This document shows, piece by piece, positions 1-8,273 of a stretch of DNA of 61,235 nt. Source of the DNA: Nitrospinota bacterium (GTDB lineage Bacteria > Nitrospinota > Nitrospinia > Nitrospinales > JACRGP01); the NCBI GenBank assembly GCA_016207065.1, contig JACQQK010000074.1, positions 1-61,235 of the forward strand, read 5' to 3'. The translations under genes and the position numbers were made by a program. Positions within the stretch are counted from its first letter, which is position 1. Each line of letters begins with the position of its first letter. The notes beneath the pieces were generated by a model. The model was not told the DNA's origin, did not search any database, and saw nothing but the letters and a program-made list of their open reading frames with translations.

Positions 1-1
1 A

Positions 2-136
2 GTCTGGAAACTGGCGCGTCGCTTGGCTACCCACAACCAGTATTTCGCGACGTTGGGCGCAATGGTCGAGGCGGCCATGTCATGTCTTGACAGGTGGAGA
101 AAACCCAATTGCGCCTTGAGAAAATTATGCGCATAA
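2..136 (+). pseudogene. C-terminal fragment of an IS630-type transposase
   Basis: The frame starting at base 2 is open from the window edge to a TAA at 134-136 and encodes 44 residues. It contains VWKLARRLATHNQYFATL, which resembles the C-terminal tail of IS630/DDE_3 transposases (the usual pattern is W..L.R.VTHN.YF.TF). The catalytic DDE region would lie outside the window, so whether the full transposase is intact cannot be seen. It abuts a truncated DUF559 gene on the other strand, which fits an insertion event. The family call rests on motif likeness alone. Confidence 0.6.
125..136. repeat. 12-bp perfect palindrome at the transposase stop
   Basis: TTATGCGCATAA is a perfect palindrome that includes the TAA stop of the transposase fragment. 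It may be part of the terminal inverted repeat of the element. Without the other end of the element this is only a suggestion. Confidence 0.4.
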
Positions 137-137
137 A

Positions 138-338
138 TTAAGTCGTCATGTTTAAATGCTGGCCCCCATCGACTTCAACGATCAATCGCTTTTCATAACA
201 GATAAAATCGGCAATATATTTTCCAACAGATTCCTGGCGGCGGAATTTACAGTTTTCCAATTGCCGACTACGAAGCATCCTCCACAACTTTCTCTCGACA
301 TCTGTTGAGTTTTTTCGTAGTTTTTTTGGATCTGGCAT
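138..338 (-). pseudogene. DUF559 endonuclease-like protein, 3'-truncated
   Basis: The 66-residue frame begins MPDPKKLRKNSTDVERKLW and carries the N-terminal half of the DUF559 fold (very-short-patch-repair/restriction-like), including FRRQESVGKYIADFIC and the acidic IVEVDGGQH motif. Family members normally run to about 110-130 residues with a tail of the type R...L...G..VLRFWN. Here the frame departs from the family right after GGQH and stops six residues later. The neighbouring transposase fragment is the likely cause. The product is probably non-functional. Confidence 0.65.
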
Positions 339-370
339 ATCATTAGATTTATGTGGCCACCCTCACCCCA

Positions 371-393
371 CCCTCTCCCGACAAGGGAGAGGG
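371..393. repeat. Hairpin CCCTCTCCC/GGGAGAGGG (dispersed C-rich repeat type)
   Basis: CCCTCTCCC (371-379) and GGGAGAGGG (385-393) form a perfect 9-bp stem with a 5-base loop, inside a C-rich run from about 355. It lies just downstream of the minus-strand GDPD gene. A related C/G-rich composition recurs at about 47050-47245. It looks like a dispersed intergenic repeat; no U-tract follows on either strand, so it is not a classical terminator. Confidence 0.5.
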
Positions 394-446
394 CTCATAG
401 CATACCCCTTGTGCGGGGGGATGGCAAAGACGGCTTTTACGCCGGG

Positions 447-1208
447 CTATTTCGTCAGTTCCGCCCGTATCCAGCCCGGATGGTTGGTGATCAGGCTGTC
501 AACGCCCAGATGGGCCATGGTCTTCGCGAGGGCCGGGGAATCGACGGTCCAGACATGCAGGGAAAGGCTGGCGTGTTTCGCCTTGTGGGCCAGGCGCGAG
601 GTTATGGCGCCGCAGGCTTTCAGGCTGAGCCCGTCCATGCCCGCGTCTCCGGCTTTGTGGATCAAATCGTCGGCGGCGGGACGCCAGGCGCCGAACCGTC
701 TCGCGAACTTCGCGTTCCAATAGACCGGAATATTTGGGAATAATTTTTTGGCCCGGCTCATGACGGTCAGCGAGAACCCGGCAAGCGCGACTCGCTTCTC
801 CGGGTTTCCCGGCCGGGCCAAAACGTCCTCCAGGACCGGCAGGATTTCTTCCCCGCACTTGATCTCGACGATCAGCTTCTTGTCCGCGGGGAGGACGGCC
901 AGGACCTCATCGAGGGCGGGGATTCTTTCGCCGCTCCACTCCCGGTTTTTCCGCCCGCCGACGTCGAGGGTCTGCAACTCGGCCAGCGTGTGGCTGGCTA
1001 TGGCCCAATTTTTCCCGGCCGCGCGTTTGGCGGTTTCGTCGTGGACGGCGACGATCCGCCGGTCCTTCGAAAGGCGGACGTCGATTTCGACGCCGTCCGC
1101 GCCCCGGTCCCACGCGAGCCCGATCGCGGCCAGGGTGTTTTCCGGGGCCAGACTGGAGTCTCCCCGGTGCGCGATGATGTCCATACCGGCGGGCGGGGGC
1201 GCGGTCAC
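447..1208 (-). CDS. Glycerophosphodiester phosphodiesterase (GDPD family)
   Basis: This 253-residue protein hydrolyses glycerophosphodiesters to glycerol 3-phosphate and an alcohol, probably in the cytoplasm since no signal peptide is seen. The family signature is clear: IIAHRGDSSLAPENTLAAI near the N-terminus, then GADGVEIDVRLSKD with the metal-binding acidic residues and the following VAVHDET histidine. The C-terminal half keeps LHVWTVD and LGVDSLITNHPG. The length is typical for UgpQ-type enzymes. The GTG start at 1208 overlaps the stop of the upstream kinase by 4 bases (GTGA), so translation is probably coupled; an ATG at 1184 is an alternative. It is last in a three-gene minus-strand operon with two sensor kinases, an unusual partner set. 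Confidence 0.9.
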   Translation of the reverse strand: MTAPPPAGMDIIAHRGDSSLAPENTLAAIGLAWDRGADGVEIDVRLSKDRRIVAVHDETAKRAAGKNWAIASHTLAELQTLDVGGRKNREWSGERIPALDEVLAVLPADKKLIVEIKCGEEILPVLEDVLARPGNPEKRVALAGFSLTVMSRAKKLFPNIPVYWNAKFARRFGAWRPAADDLIHKAGDAGMDGLSLKACGAITSRLAHKAKHASLSLHVWTVDSPALAKTMAHLGVDSLITNHPGWIRAELTK

Positions 1209-2848
1209 TCGCAGGGGAGCAGGAAGAAAAAGACGGAGCCCTTGCCCAACTGGCTGGACACCCCGACTTCGCCTCCGTGGAGGGCGATGTTTTTCTTGAC
1301 GATCGCCAGCCCGAGACCGGAACTCCGCTCGCCCCCCGTGGGTTTGGCGCTCAAGGTCCGGAACGTCCCGAACAGCAGTTTTTGCTCTTCCTCCGAAATT
1401 CCCGGCCCCTCGTCGCGCACCTCGAAGCGGACGGTCTTGCCCGCGCGTCCCGCGGAGACGACGACCTTGCTCCCCGGCGGAGAAAACTTGACCGCGTTGC
1501 CGATCAGGTTGTCGATGGCCTGGATGATCCGCATCCGGTCGAAGGCAAACGGCGGTATGGACTGGAGGTCCATCCGGATTTCGATCCTCTTGTCATGGGC
1601 CATCACCCGGTTCAACTCGACGCGGCGCCGCGCGAGATCGTTGAAATCGCCGACTGCCTTCTCCAGTCCGATCTTGCCGCTCTCGATTTTGGAAATGTCC
1701 AGGAGATTGTTCAACAGGACCTCCATCTCCTGGCCCGCGCTGTATACGTCCTTGACGAGCTTCCTTTGCTTCTCGTTGAGCGGGCCGAGGTAATCGCCCT
1801 CGCTCAAGGCCCGGCTGTAAGCGTTGACGAGATAAAGCGGGTTGCGCAAGTCGTGCGCGGCAACCCCCAGGAGCTCGATTTTCAGGTCGTTCAACTCCTT
1901 CAACTTATCGTTGTTGCCCGCGAGGATCCGGTTCTTCTCCACGATCTCCTCCTCGGCCCGGCGGCGCTCGACGGCGTCCGCGATCAGCCCGCCGATCGAG
2001 CAGAGGATCTCCTGACTGCGCTCGTACCAGGGCGGGTCCTCGTGGGTATAGAGGAACATGACGCCGACCAGCTTGCCCCGGCTCTTGAGGGGCACGATAT
2101 AATGCCCGTGGGCCGTCATCCCCTCGAACCGCCGCTCGTGACGAAGGTCGGTAAAACAATTGGAGCTGACCAGCATTTCGCCCTCCGCCGCGCTACGCCC
2201 GCACAAACAATCCCCGTAGGGGACCTCCTTGTCGCGTTCGAGAAATTCGGGCGTGAAATCCCCGATCCAGGCGAACAACTTGAGGACCCGCCGCTCCGGG
2301 TCGGCGAGAAAAATCCCCGCCTTGTTTTCCGCCTTGAGCTCGCCAAAACCGGCGATGTCCGTCAAAACCTGCCGTAGCATGGCTTCCATGCCGTCCGCGG
2401 TCTGAAGGGTTTTCGCGACGTCGTGGAGCGCCTTGTACTCCTCGGCGCGCAGGCGGACTTGTTCCTCCGCGCGCAGTTGCCGGGTCACCTCGTGCTGGAC
2501 GGCCACGTAGTTGATCACCCGGCCCGTATCCGTCCGTATGGGCGAAATGGTCAACTGGGCGTTGTAGGTCGATCCGTCCTTCCGCCGGTTGACGACGTTG
2601 CCCCGCCATACGGCGCCCTTCAGAAGTGTGGCCCACATGCCGGCATACAACTCGGGGGGGTTCATGCCGCTCTTCAATATGCGCGGGTTTTTCCCGATCG
2701 CCTCCTCGGCCGAATATCCCGTGATCGTCTCGAAGGCGGGATTGACGTAGGCAATTTCCCCGCCGGGGTCGGTGATGATCACCGCTTCCGCGAGCGACTC
2801 CACCGCTTTCGACAGCTTCTCGCTTCTGAACAGGTCCAGGTCTTCCAT
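1205..2848 (-). CDS. PAS-GAF sensor histidine kinase
   Basis: The 547-residue protein has no membrane segment and is likely a soluble sensor. An N-terminal PAS domain (about 12-130, with VNPAFETITGYS and the PAC-like QHEV segment) is followed by a GAF domain (about 150-300). The phosphoacceptor region has LLGVAAHDLRNPLYLVN (about 330-345), and the HATPase domain shows the N box IGNAVKFSPPGSKV and G boxes DEGPGISEEE and GLGLAIVKKN. The stop of the upstream kinase at 2853 is only 4 bases from this start, so the two are cotranscribed. The signal is unknown. The nearest regulator is the single-domain receiver encoded divergently at 5568. Confidence 0.92.
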   Translation of the reverse strand: MEDLDLFRSEKLSKAVESLAEAVIITDPGGEIAYVNPAFETITGYSAEEAIGKNPRILKSGMNPPELYAGMWATLLKGAVWRGNVVNRRKDGSTYNAQLTISPIRTDTGRVINYVAVQHEVTRQLRAEEQVRLRAEEYKALHDVAKTLQTADGMEAMLRQVLTDIAGFGELKAENKAGIFLADPERRVLKLFAWIGDFTPEFLERDKEVPYGDCLCGRSAAEGEMLVSSNCFTDLRHERRFEGMTAHGHYIVPLKSRGKLVGVMFLYTHEDPPWYERSQEILCSIGGLIADAVERRRAEEEIVEKNRILAGNNDKLKELNDLKIELLGVAAHDLRNPLYLVNAYSRALSEGDYLGPLNEKQRKLVKDVYSAGQEMEVLLNNLLDISKIESGKIGLEKAVGDFNDLARRRVELNRVMAHDKRIEIRMDLQSIPPFAFDRMRIIQAIDNLIGNAVKFSPPGSKVVVSAGRAGKTVRFEVRDEGPGISEEEQKLLFGTFRTLSAKPTGGERSSGLGLAIVKKNIALHGGEVGVSSQLGKGSVFFFLLPCE

Positions 2849-2852
2849 GGGG

Positions 2853-5282
2853 TCACCTCACGGATTGCGCGGGCAAGGTGATGATGAACGTGGCGCCGTT
2901 CCCCGCCCGCGATTCGACGTCGATCCGCCCGCCATATTTCTCCACGATGCGATGCACGATATTCAGGCCCAGTCCCGAGCCCTTCCCCTGGTCCTTGGTG
3001 GTGAAGAAGGGGTCGAAAATTTTCGACAGATATTCGGGAGGGATGCCCGGCCCGCTGTCCTGGATCTTGACGACGATGTTGCCGTCGTCCCGCCCGGTGG
3101 AGACGATCAACCGCCCCGTCCCTTCCATGGCCTGCACGGCGTTGGCGATGACGTTGATGAACACCTGTTGTATCTCCTCGGGCCTGGCCTTGAACAAGGG
3201 GAGGGGCGAATAGTCCTTCCTGAGTTCGATGCCGTGGGTCATCGAGGCCATCAAGGCGATCTCCAGCGAGGCGTCCAGCCGCTCGTTGATATTCACGTCC
3301 TTGGCCTGGTCCCTGATGGAGGAGCGGGTGTAGCCGGACAAATTCTGGATGATGGCCGCCATGTGCCTGGAACTGTCCAGGACTTTCCGGGCGAAGGTCT
3401 TGATCTTCGCGGCGTCCTTTTCGTCGATGATGGCCTCGATATGTCCCATGATGGAATACAGGGGGTTGTTCATTTCATGGGCGATCCCCGCCGACAGCCT
3501 CCCCAGTCCGGAAAGTTTCTCCGCCATCGCCAGTTGGTCCTGAAGGCGTTTCTCCGAGGTGATTTCCTTGAGCAAAAGGCCGACACTGCGGGGTCCCCCC
3601 TCATCGAAGGCCACGTGAAAAAACTGGTAGGCAAAAACGCGTTCGCCGAGGGTCAATATGGTCTGGGACTTGGCGGAGGAGACCGCGCCAGTCGGCGCCA
3701 GGGGGTCCCTGGGCATGTAACGTTGCGCGGCCAGGTCCCGGCTTTCCGGGCGAAAAGCCGCGGAGCGCCCGCCGGAGTATTCCCGCAATTCGCCTCCGAT
3801 CCGCGCCCAGAGTTCCTTGTATTTCAGATCGCTTTCCTCAAGGGTCTTGCCCAGGACCGGAGAGGAGTTGTTGCAGGCCAACCGCGCGAAGGCCGGGTTC
3901 ATGTACTCGACCCGGCATTTCTCGTCGAATATGAGGATGGGGTCGGGCACGCTCATCAAGACGTTTTCGGTGTACTTTTTCAAATACAGCGCCTCGCGGG
4001 TCTTTTCGCGGACCTGGTTCTCCAACCCGGAAAAGGCCTTGGCGAGGAGGTCGTTCATCGTGTTGATCTCGTTGGCCAGGATTTCGATCTCGTCCCCCGT
4101 CCGGATGGACAGCTTATCCACTTTTTCGCCGCGTCCGATGCGCCCCGCGGTCTGTTGCAATTCCCAGATGGGCTTGACGATTTTGTCCGAGGCGAAGGAA
4201 CCCATCAGGACAATCAACAGAATGGACAGGAAACCGGCGGCGGAGATCCATAAAAACAGCTTGTTGGTCGGGCCAAACAGCTCGTCCGAGGACTGCCATG
4301 CGAACGTGAACCATTCCCGGCCCGCGGACTGCTTGACGATCGCGTTGGTCTCGCGCAGGGGAGAATAGCCGATGATCGACAGCTCCTTACTCCCATGGCC
4401 GTCCCCCTGGGTTTCCGCCCAATTGGGCTCGCGACCGGTGACGCTCCGGACCAGTTCGGGGTCGGCCAGTTTGGACCCCGTCGGCAGGATGGGGCAGTCC
4501 AGCACGACGCCGTCCGAATTGATCAGCATCACGTGTCCCGTCTCGCCGAACATGATCGGTTCGATCCAGGAGGCAAAGAACTCCTTCACCCGGAAAACAT
4601 GGTGGAAGGCGCCGATCGTCTCCCCGTCGGGGCCGCGGATGGGGATGGCCATTTCCAGCAGGTACTGCTGGGTTTTCTCGTCTTTCTGCGGGTCCCCGAT
4701 GTAAGCGAAGCCCTTCCCCCCCCGCATGGCCCGTTTCCAGGAAGGGTTGCCGCGGTTCAAAAACGGGGGAAAGAAATTGACGCTGGCGACCAGCGTCCCG
4801 TAGGCGTCGGTGATGTATAGCGCGTGGGTGGGCCTGGCGGCGTTATGGTCCATCTCCAGGAAGCCGCCCAGCAGACGGCTGGCGGGGTTCTGCAACAGGG
4901 CGTTCATCCGGCCTTCCTGGGCATCCCATGCGCGGGCGTCCTCCAGGAATCCGGTTTCCATCCGGGACTCGCTCAGGGCCTTGTTGATCCGGTTCTGTTC
5001 CTTGACGGAAAGGATGATGGTGGGGTGGTTCACCATCCGGAAATTTCTCTTGATCTCCTCCCGCATCATGAAATCGATCTTGGTCGAAGTCTCGTAGGCG
5101 AGGGCCTTGAAGCTGGACCCGATGACTTCCTTGAGCGATTTGTTCCCTTGAGCGTAGGAAAAGATCATGGCCAGGAGGAGAGGCAAGGCGCCCACGACAA
5201 TCATCACGCGGATCAATTTGCCTTTAAGGCCGATTTTCCCCAGAACGCGCGGATCTTTCACGCTGGCATCGGAATTTTCCAT
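2853..5282 (-). CDS. Membrane sensor histidine kinase (dCache-HAMP-PAS-HisKA-HATPase)
   Basis: The protein has 809 residues from the ATG at 5282. That start is preferred over an in-frame start at 5336 because a GGAAGGG sequence sits about 8 bases upstream. A transmembrane segment (about 18-38), a large extracytoplasmic region of dCache type, and a second segment (about 340-361) bracket a sensor likely to bind a small ligand. HAMP and PAS domains follow. HisKA has LSAGIAHEMNNPLYSIMGH, the NtrB-like version of the H box. HATPase has NVIANAVQAM and DSGPGIPPEYLSKIFDPFFTTK. It leads the kinase-kinase-GDPD operon and is divergent from the receiver gene at 5568. The ligand cannot be told from sequence. 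Confidence 0.92.
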   Translation of the reverse strand: MENSDASVKDPRVLGKIGLKGKLIRVMIVVGALPLLLAMIFSYAQGNKSLKEVIGSSFKALAYETSTKIDFMMREEIKRNFRMVNHPTIILSVKEQNRINKALSESRMETGFLEDARAWDAQEGRMNALLQNPASRLLGGFLEMDHNAARPTHALYITDAYGTLVASVNFFPPFLNRGNPSWKRAMRGGKGFAYIGDPQKDEKTQQYLLEMAIPIRGPDGETIGAFHHVFRVKEFFASWIEPIMFGETGHVMLINSDGVVLDCPILPTGSKLADPELVRSVTGREPNWAETQGDGHGSKELSIIGYSPLRETNAIVKQSAGREWFTFAWQSSDELFGPTNKLFLWISAAGFLSILLIVLMGSFASDKIVKPIWELQQTAGRIGRGEKVDKLSIRTGDEIEILANEINTMNDLLAKAFSGLENQVREKTREALYLKKYTENVLMSVPDPILIFDEKCRVEYMNPAFARLACNNSSPVLGKTLEESDLKYKELWARIGGELREYSGGRSAAFRPESRDLAAQRYMPRDPLAPTGAVSSAKSQTILTLGERVFAYQFFHVAFDEGGPRSVGLLLKEITSEKRLQDQLAMAEKLSGLGRLSAGIAHEMNNPLYSIMGHIEAIIDEKDAAKIKTFARKVLDSSRHMAAIIQNLSGYTRSSIRDQAKDVNINERLDASLEIALMASMTHGIELRKDYSPLPLFKARPEEIQQVFINVIANAVQAMEGTGRLIVSTGRDDGNIVVKIQDSGPGIPPEYLSKIFDPFFTTKDQGKGSGLGLNIVHRIVEKYGGRIDVESRAGNGATFIITLPAQSVR

Positions 5283-5567
5283 ACGCAGAACCCTTCCAGC
5301 CCATCCCGCGCCCCAAAGATATACCAATAAAATCAACTAGTTTGACAGGGCTCGACAGGGATCTGGCCGGGATTGCCCCAACGGTTGAATTAATTAAAAA
5401 TATAGTTGCCAAAATTAATTTCGCAACCCATATTTGATTCAGTTACATGGAGCGAGGGGTGATCGTCATCCCTTTCCCGTGATGTGGCGAGCCGTCTTGA
5501 GCCGATGATTTTATGATAGCACGAGGCCCGGCCCCTTCGTAAACACATCTTACAAGGAGGATTGGCT

Positions 5568-5963
5568 ATGGTTGTAGGAAAAATTCTGGTTATCGACGAC
5601 GAAAAGAACGTGCGCGACGTTATCCGGTTGCATCTGGAACAAGCGGGTTTCCATATTCTGGAGGCAGGCAATGGCGAGGAAGGCATCTCCCTCTTGAAGG
5701 AAGAAAACAACATGGTCAATGTCGGGGTGATCCTGTGCGATATCCGGATGCCCAAGGTCAACGGGATCGAGATGATCGACTACTTGAGACAAGAGGCGCC
5801 GGGCATACCCATCGCCGTGATCACGGGATACCCGGACACCGAACTGGCGGTGTCCCTGCTGAAAAAGGGGGTAAAAGACTACCTGGTGAAACCCATCGAA
5901 AAGGAAAAACTGCTGGAGACGGTGGAGCGGCTCGTCGCGGCGGGCAAGGATTTTGAGTATTGA
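5568..5963 (+). CDS. Single-domain response regulator (CheY-like receiver)
   Basis: A 131-residue stand-alone receiver domain. The acidic pocket is IDDEKN (D10, D11), the phosphoacceptor is D58 in LCDIRMPKVNG, the switch threonine is T86 in AVITGYP, and the conserved lysine is K108 in YLVKPIEK. There is no output domain, so it acts by protein contact or as a phosphorelay intermediate. ATG 5568 is chosen over the in-frame TTG at 5562 because AAGGAGG (5554-5560) lies 7 bases from the ATG. It is divergent from a kinase operon, the most likely source of its phosphate. A strong terminator follows at 6003-6041. Confidence 0.95.
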   Translation: MVVGKILVIDDEKNVRDVIRLHLEQAGFHILEAGNGEEGISLLKEENNMVNVGVILCDIRMPKVNGIEMIDYLRQEAPGIPIAVITGYPDTELAVSLLKKGVKDYLVKPIEKEKLLETVERLVAAGKDFEY

Positions 5964-6002
5964 TCGCTCCCCCCACGGCGTTAATCCGTCCGAGGAAAAA
6001 CA

Positions 6003-6041
6003 GGGCCTTGCAAGCGTCCCGGTTGCAAAGCCCTTTTTTTT
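6003..6041 (+). terminator. Rho-independent terminator after the receiver gene
   Basis: GGGCCTTGCAA (6003-6013) pairs with TTGCAAAGCCC (6023-6033) with one mismatch around a 9-base loop, followed directly by eight T (6034-6041). It separates the receiver gene from the PII-like gene starting at 6064. Confidence 0.88.
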
Positions 6042-6063
6042 CGTCTAAAGTAACGCCAAGATT

Positions 6064-6411
6064 ATGAAAATGATCAAGTGCTACATCCAGCACGAAAAAT
6101 TGGAGGACGTGAGGGAAAAGCTGTTTGAGTTGGGCGTTCCCGGCTTGTCGGTCGTCGACGTCCGCGGCATCGGCAAACCCATGAGCCAACTGAGGTCCGA
6201 CCCCGCGATGAAAGGCAAAAGGCTCCCCCATTTTCTGCCGCGGGTCGAATTGACGGTCGTTTTGGAAAACGAGGCGGTGGACGAGGTCGTCAACATGCTG
6301 ACCGCCACGCTCCGCACGGGCAATCTGGGCGACGGCAAGATTTTCATTCTTCCCGTGGAGGACGCCATACGGATTCGCACCGGGGAGCGGGGCCATCAAG
6401 CCCTTTACTAG
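6064..6411 (+). CDS. PII-family signalling protein with divergent T-loop
   Basis: 115 residues, the usual PII size. The C-terminal signature is strong: GDGKIFILPVEDAIRIRTGERG matches the family's GDGKIF.....V.RIRTGE B/C-loop region that binds ATP/ADP, and MKMIKCYIQHEKLEDVREKL fits the first strand and helix. The T-loop (about 37-60, GKPMSQLRSDPAMKGKRLPHF) is unlike GlnB/GlnK. The GRQKG..E.YRG.EY stretch with its uridylylated tyrosine is absent and the loop is rich in Lys/Arg. It is therefore unlikely to be uridylylated in the usual way and probably has another partner. The next gene, yggS, starts 152 bases downstream across a repeat, and no amtB or glnA is nearby. Confidence 0.88.
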   Translation: MKMIKCYIQHEKLEDVREKLFELGVPGLSVVDVRGIGKPMSQLRSDPAMKGKRLPHFLPRVELTVVLENEAVDEVVNMLTATLRTGNLGDGKIFILPVEDAIRIRTGERGHQALY

Positions 6412-6525
6412 CCAGCGTGAACGCTGGACTCATTACCGTCCCAGCGCAAGCGCGGGGCGGCGTTGCCCCGGGGGACCGTCCCCGGCGTCATCGCCGCGTC
6501 GCCTCCGGGCGTTGCGCTCGCCGAC
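6412..6525 (+). repeat. Dispersed repeat, copy A
   Basis: It opens with the palindromic core CCAGCGTGAACGCTGG (6412-6427), followed by a tract that closely matches 46630-46720: CATTACCG, CCAGCGCAAGCGCGGGGCGGC, then CCCCGGCGTCATCGCCGCGT and GCCTCCGGGCG. It sits between the PII-like gene and yggS. No reading frame is shared by the copies, so it is probably a non-coding intergenic repeat. Confidence 0.75.
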
Positions 6526-6562
6526 CCGTCCCCCTTCCCTGGAATCGTCACTCTCGTAACCT

Positions 6563-7297
6563 TTGCCGGTCGCGGGTTCATTGATATCCGAAAACCTCGC
6601 TTTGGTGAAAAACCGAATAGCCGAGGCCGCCCGGAAGGCGGGCCGGTCCCCGGGAGGCGTCCGCCTGGTGGCCGTCTCCAAGGGCGTGCCGGCGGACCGG
6701 ATAAACCGGGCGAGGGACGCGGGGGCGACGCTGTTCGGGGAAAACAAGGCCCAGGAAGCCATGGGGAAAATAGCCCAATTGGGCAGAGTTGGCATTTCCT
6801 GGCATTTCATCGGCCATCTGCAGAAAAACAAGGCCAAATACGTCCTGGACCTGTTCGACATGGTCCATTCCGTGGACAGTCTCGCGCTGGCCGGGGCGAT
6901 CCACGGGGAAGCCCTGAAGCGCGGCGCGGTCATGCCCATTTTGCTCCAGGTCAACGTCTCCGGGGAGGAATCGAAATTCGGAGCGGCCCCCGGCGAGTTG
7001 GAGGACCTGCTGTCCGGGATTTCCCGGTTGAGCGGGGTCCGCGTCCGCGGGTTGATGACCATTCCCCCCTATGACCCCGACCCGGAAGCGTCGCGGAGGC
7101 ATTTCGCGCGGTTGCGCGAGATCCGCGACCGGCTTGCCGGACTGAATATCGAGAATGTTTCGCTGGACGAATTGTCCATGGGGATGTCCAACGATTTCGC
7201 GATCGCCGTCGAGGAGGGCGCGACCTTGGTGCGCGTGGGCACGGCGATTTTTGGCGAACGACCGGAAACCGCTAATGGGAGGAATAAAGCGTGCTGA
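6563..7297 (+). CDS. yggS: YggS family PLP-binding protein (PLP homeostasis)
   Basis: A 244-residue single-domain PLP barrel protein. The PLP lysine lies in VRLVAVSKGVPADRI. The family blocks FGENKAQEA, WHFIGHLQKNKAKYV, VNVSGEESKFGA, RGLMTIPPY and the C-terminal LSMGMSNDFAIAVEEGATLVRVGTAIFG are all present. No ATG fits the N-terminus: TTG at 6563 or TTG at 6581 (giving MISENLALV) are the choices, and 6563 is only tentatively kept. It overlaps proC by 7 bases. The yggS-proC pairing is a common bacterial arrangement and fits a role in vitamin B6 and amino-acid balance rather than catalysis. Confidence 0.93.
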   Translation: MPVAGSLISENLALVKNRIAEAARKAGRSPGGVRLVAVSKGVPADRINRARDAGATLFGENKAQEAMGKIAQLGRVGISWHFIGHLQKNKAKYVLDLFDMVHSVDSLALAGAIHGEALKRGAVMPILLQVNVSGEESKFGAAPGELEDLLSGISRLSGVRVRGLMTIPPYDPDPEASRRHFARLREIRDRLAGLNIENVSLDELSMGMSNDFAIAVEEGATLVRVGTAIFGERPETANGRNKAC

Positions 7298-8175
7298 GGA
7301 ATAAAACGTTGGGATTCATCGGGGGAGGCAACATGGCCGAGGCCATGGTCAAGGGGCTGTTGTCCGCGGCCTTCGTCGAGGCGAAAAACGTCATCGTCTC
7401 CGACCCGCTCCCGGCGCGGCAGGATTTTTTGCGTCGCGAGTACAAGGTGCGGGCCGTGTCCGACAACCGCGAAGCGGCGGAAAAAAGCGACGTCGTCATC
7501 ATCGCCGTCAAGCCCCAGTCCATCCGCAAGGCGTTGCAAGGGATCGGCGATTTGGTCCACGAGAACAAGCTCGTGATCTCGGTGGCCGCGGGGATATCGA
7601 TCGGCGCCATCGAATTCTACCTGAACGCCGACGCCGCGAAAAAAATTCCCGTGGTGCGCACCATGCCCAACACCCCCGCCCTCGTCCAGGAAGCGGTCAC
7701 CGCCATCGCCTGTTGCAAGCACGTCTCCAAGACCGACATGCAAATCGCCCACCGGATCTTCGAGGCCATCGGCAAAACCGTCGACGTGGAGGAAATCCTC
7801 CTGAACGCCGTCACCGGCCTCAGCGGTAGCGGCCCGGCTTACGTTTTCATGATCATCGAGGCGCTTTCGGACGCCGGGGTGAAGATGGGATTGTCCCGCG
7901 AGGTCGCCAATATCCTCACGATCCAGACCGTCCTCGGCTCGGCCAAACTGGCCCTGGAAAGCGGCAAACATCCCGGTCAGTTGAAGGACATGGTGACCTC
8001 GCCCGGCGGGACCACCATATCCGCGCTTCATACCTTGGAAGCGGGAGGGCTTAGGACAACTCTCATGGATGCCGTGGAGGCGGCCACCAAGAGGTCGGAG
8101 GAACTGGGCATCATGGCCTTGAAAAAAGATCTGGACGAAGAGACCGAATCCGACCCAAAACAAGAAACTAATTGA
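7291..8175 (+). CDS. proC: Pyrroline-5-carboxylate reductase
   Basis: This 294-residue enzyme performs the last step of proline synthesis, reducing pyrroline-5-carboxylate with NAD(P)H in the cytoplasm. The N-terminal Rossmann motif is LGFIGGGNMAEAMVKGL, followed by VIIAVKPQ and the family markers MPNTPALV, LSGSGPAYVFMIIEAL and SPGGTTISALHTLEAGGLR. Start is GTG at 7291, inside the end of yggS. The length is slightly above the usual 265-280 because of a charged C-terminal tail (about the last 20 residues). Confidence 0.95.
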   Translation: MLRNKTLGFIGGGNMAEAMVKGLLSAAFVEAKNVIVSDPLPARQDFLRREYKVRAVSDNREAAEKSDVVIIAVKPQSIRKALQGIGDLVHENKLVISVAAGISIGAIEFYLNADAAKKIPVVRTMPNTPALVQEAVTAIACCKHVSKTDMQIAHRIFEAIGKTVDVEEILLNAVTGLSGSGPAYVFMIIEALSDAGVKMGLSREVANILTIQTVLGSAKLALESGKHPGQLKDMVTSPGGTTISALHTLEAGGLRTTLMDAVEAATKRSEELGIMALKKDLDEETESDPKQETN

Positions 8176-8238
8176 TTTTATTGAATATGACCGTCTTCGG
8201 GCGCGAAAGAAAATCGCCCCCAATATCATCCTGCCCTA

Positions 8239-8267
8239 TTGACAGGATCCGGATGGCTTCCTATATT
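8239..8267 (+). promoter_or_regulatory. Strong sigma-70-type promoter upstream of the RNA candidate
   Basis: A perfect -35 TTGACA (8239-8244) and a -10 TATATT (8262-8267) are separated by exactly 17 bases. The expected start point is near 8274. No plausible protein start follows, but a series of hairpins ending in a terminator does. Confidence 0.8.
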
Positions 8268-8273
8268 TATTTT

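Noticed and set aside
351..743. Plus-strand frames within the GDPD gene
   Set aside because: They are antisense to a gene with clear family motifs.
5480..5510. Sigma-54 promoter (TGGCGAGCCGTCTTGA) upstream of the receiver gene
   Set aside because: The spacing between the TGGC and TTG elements is one base too long and the last G-C element is missing.
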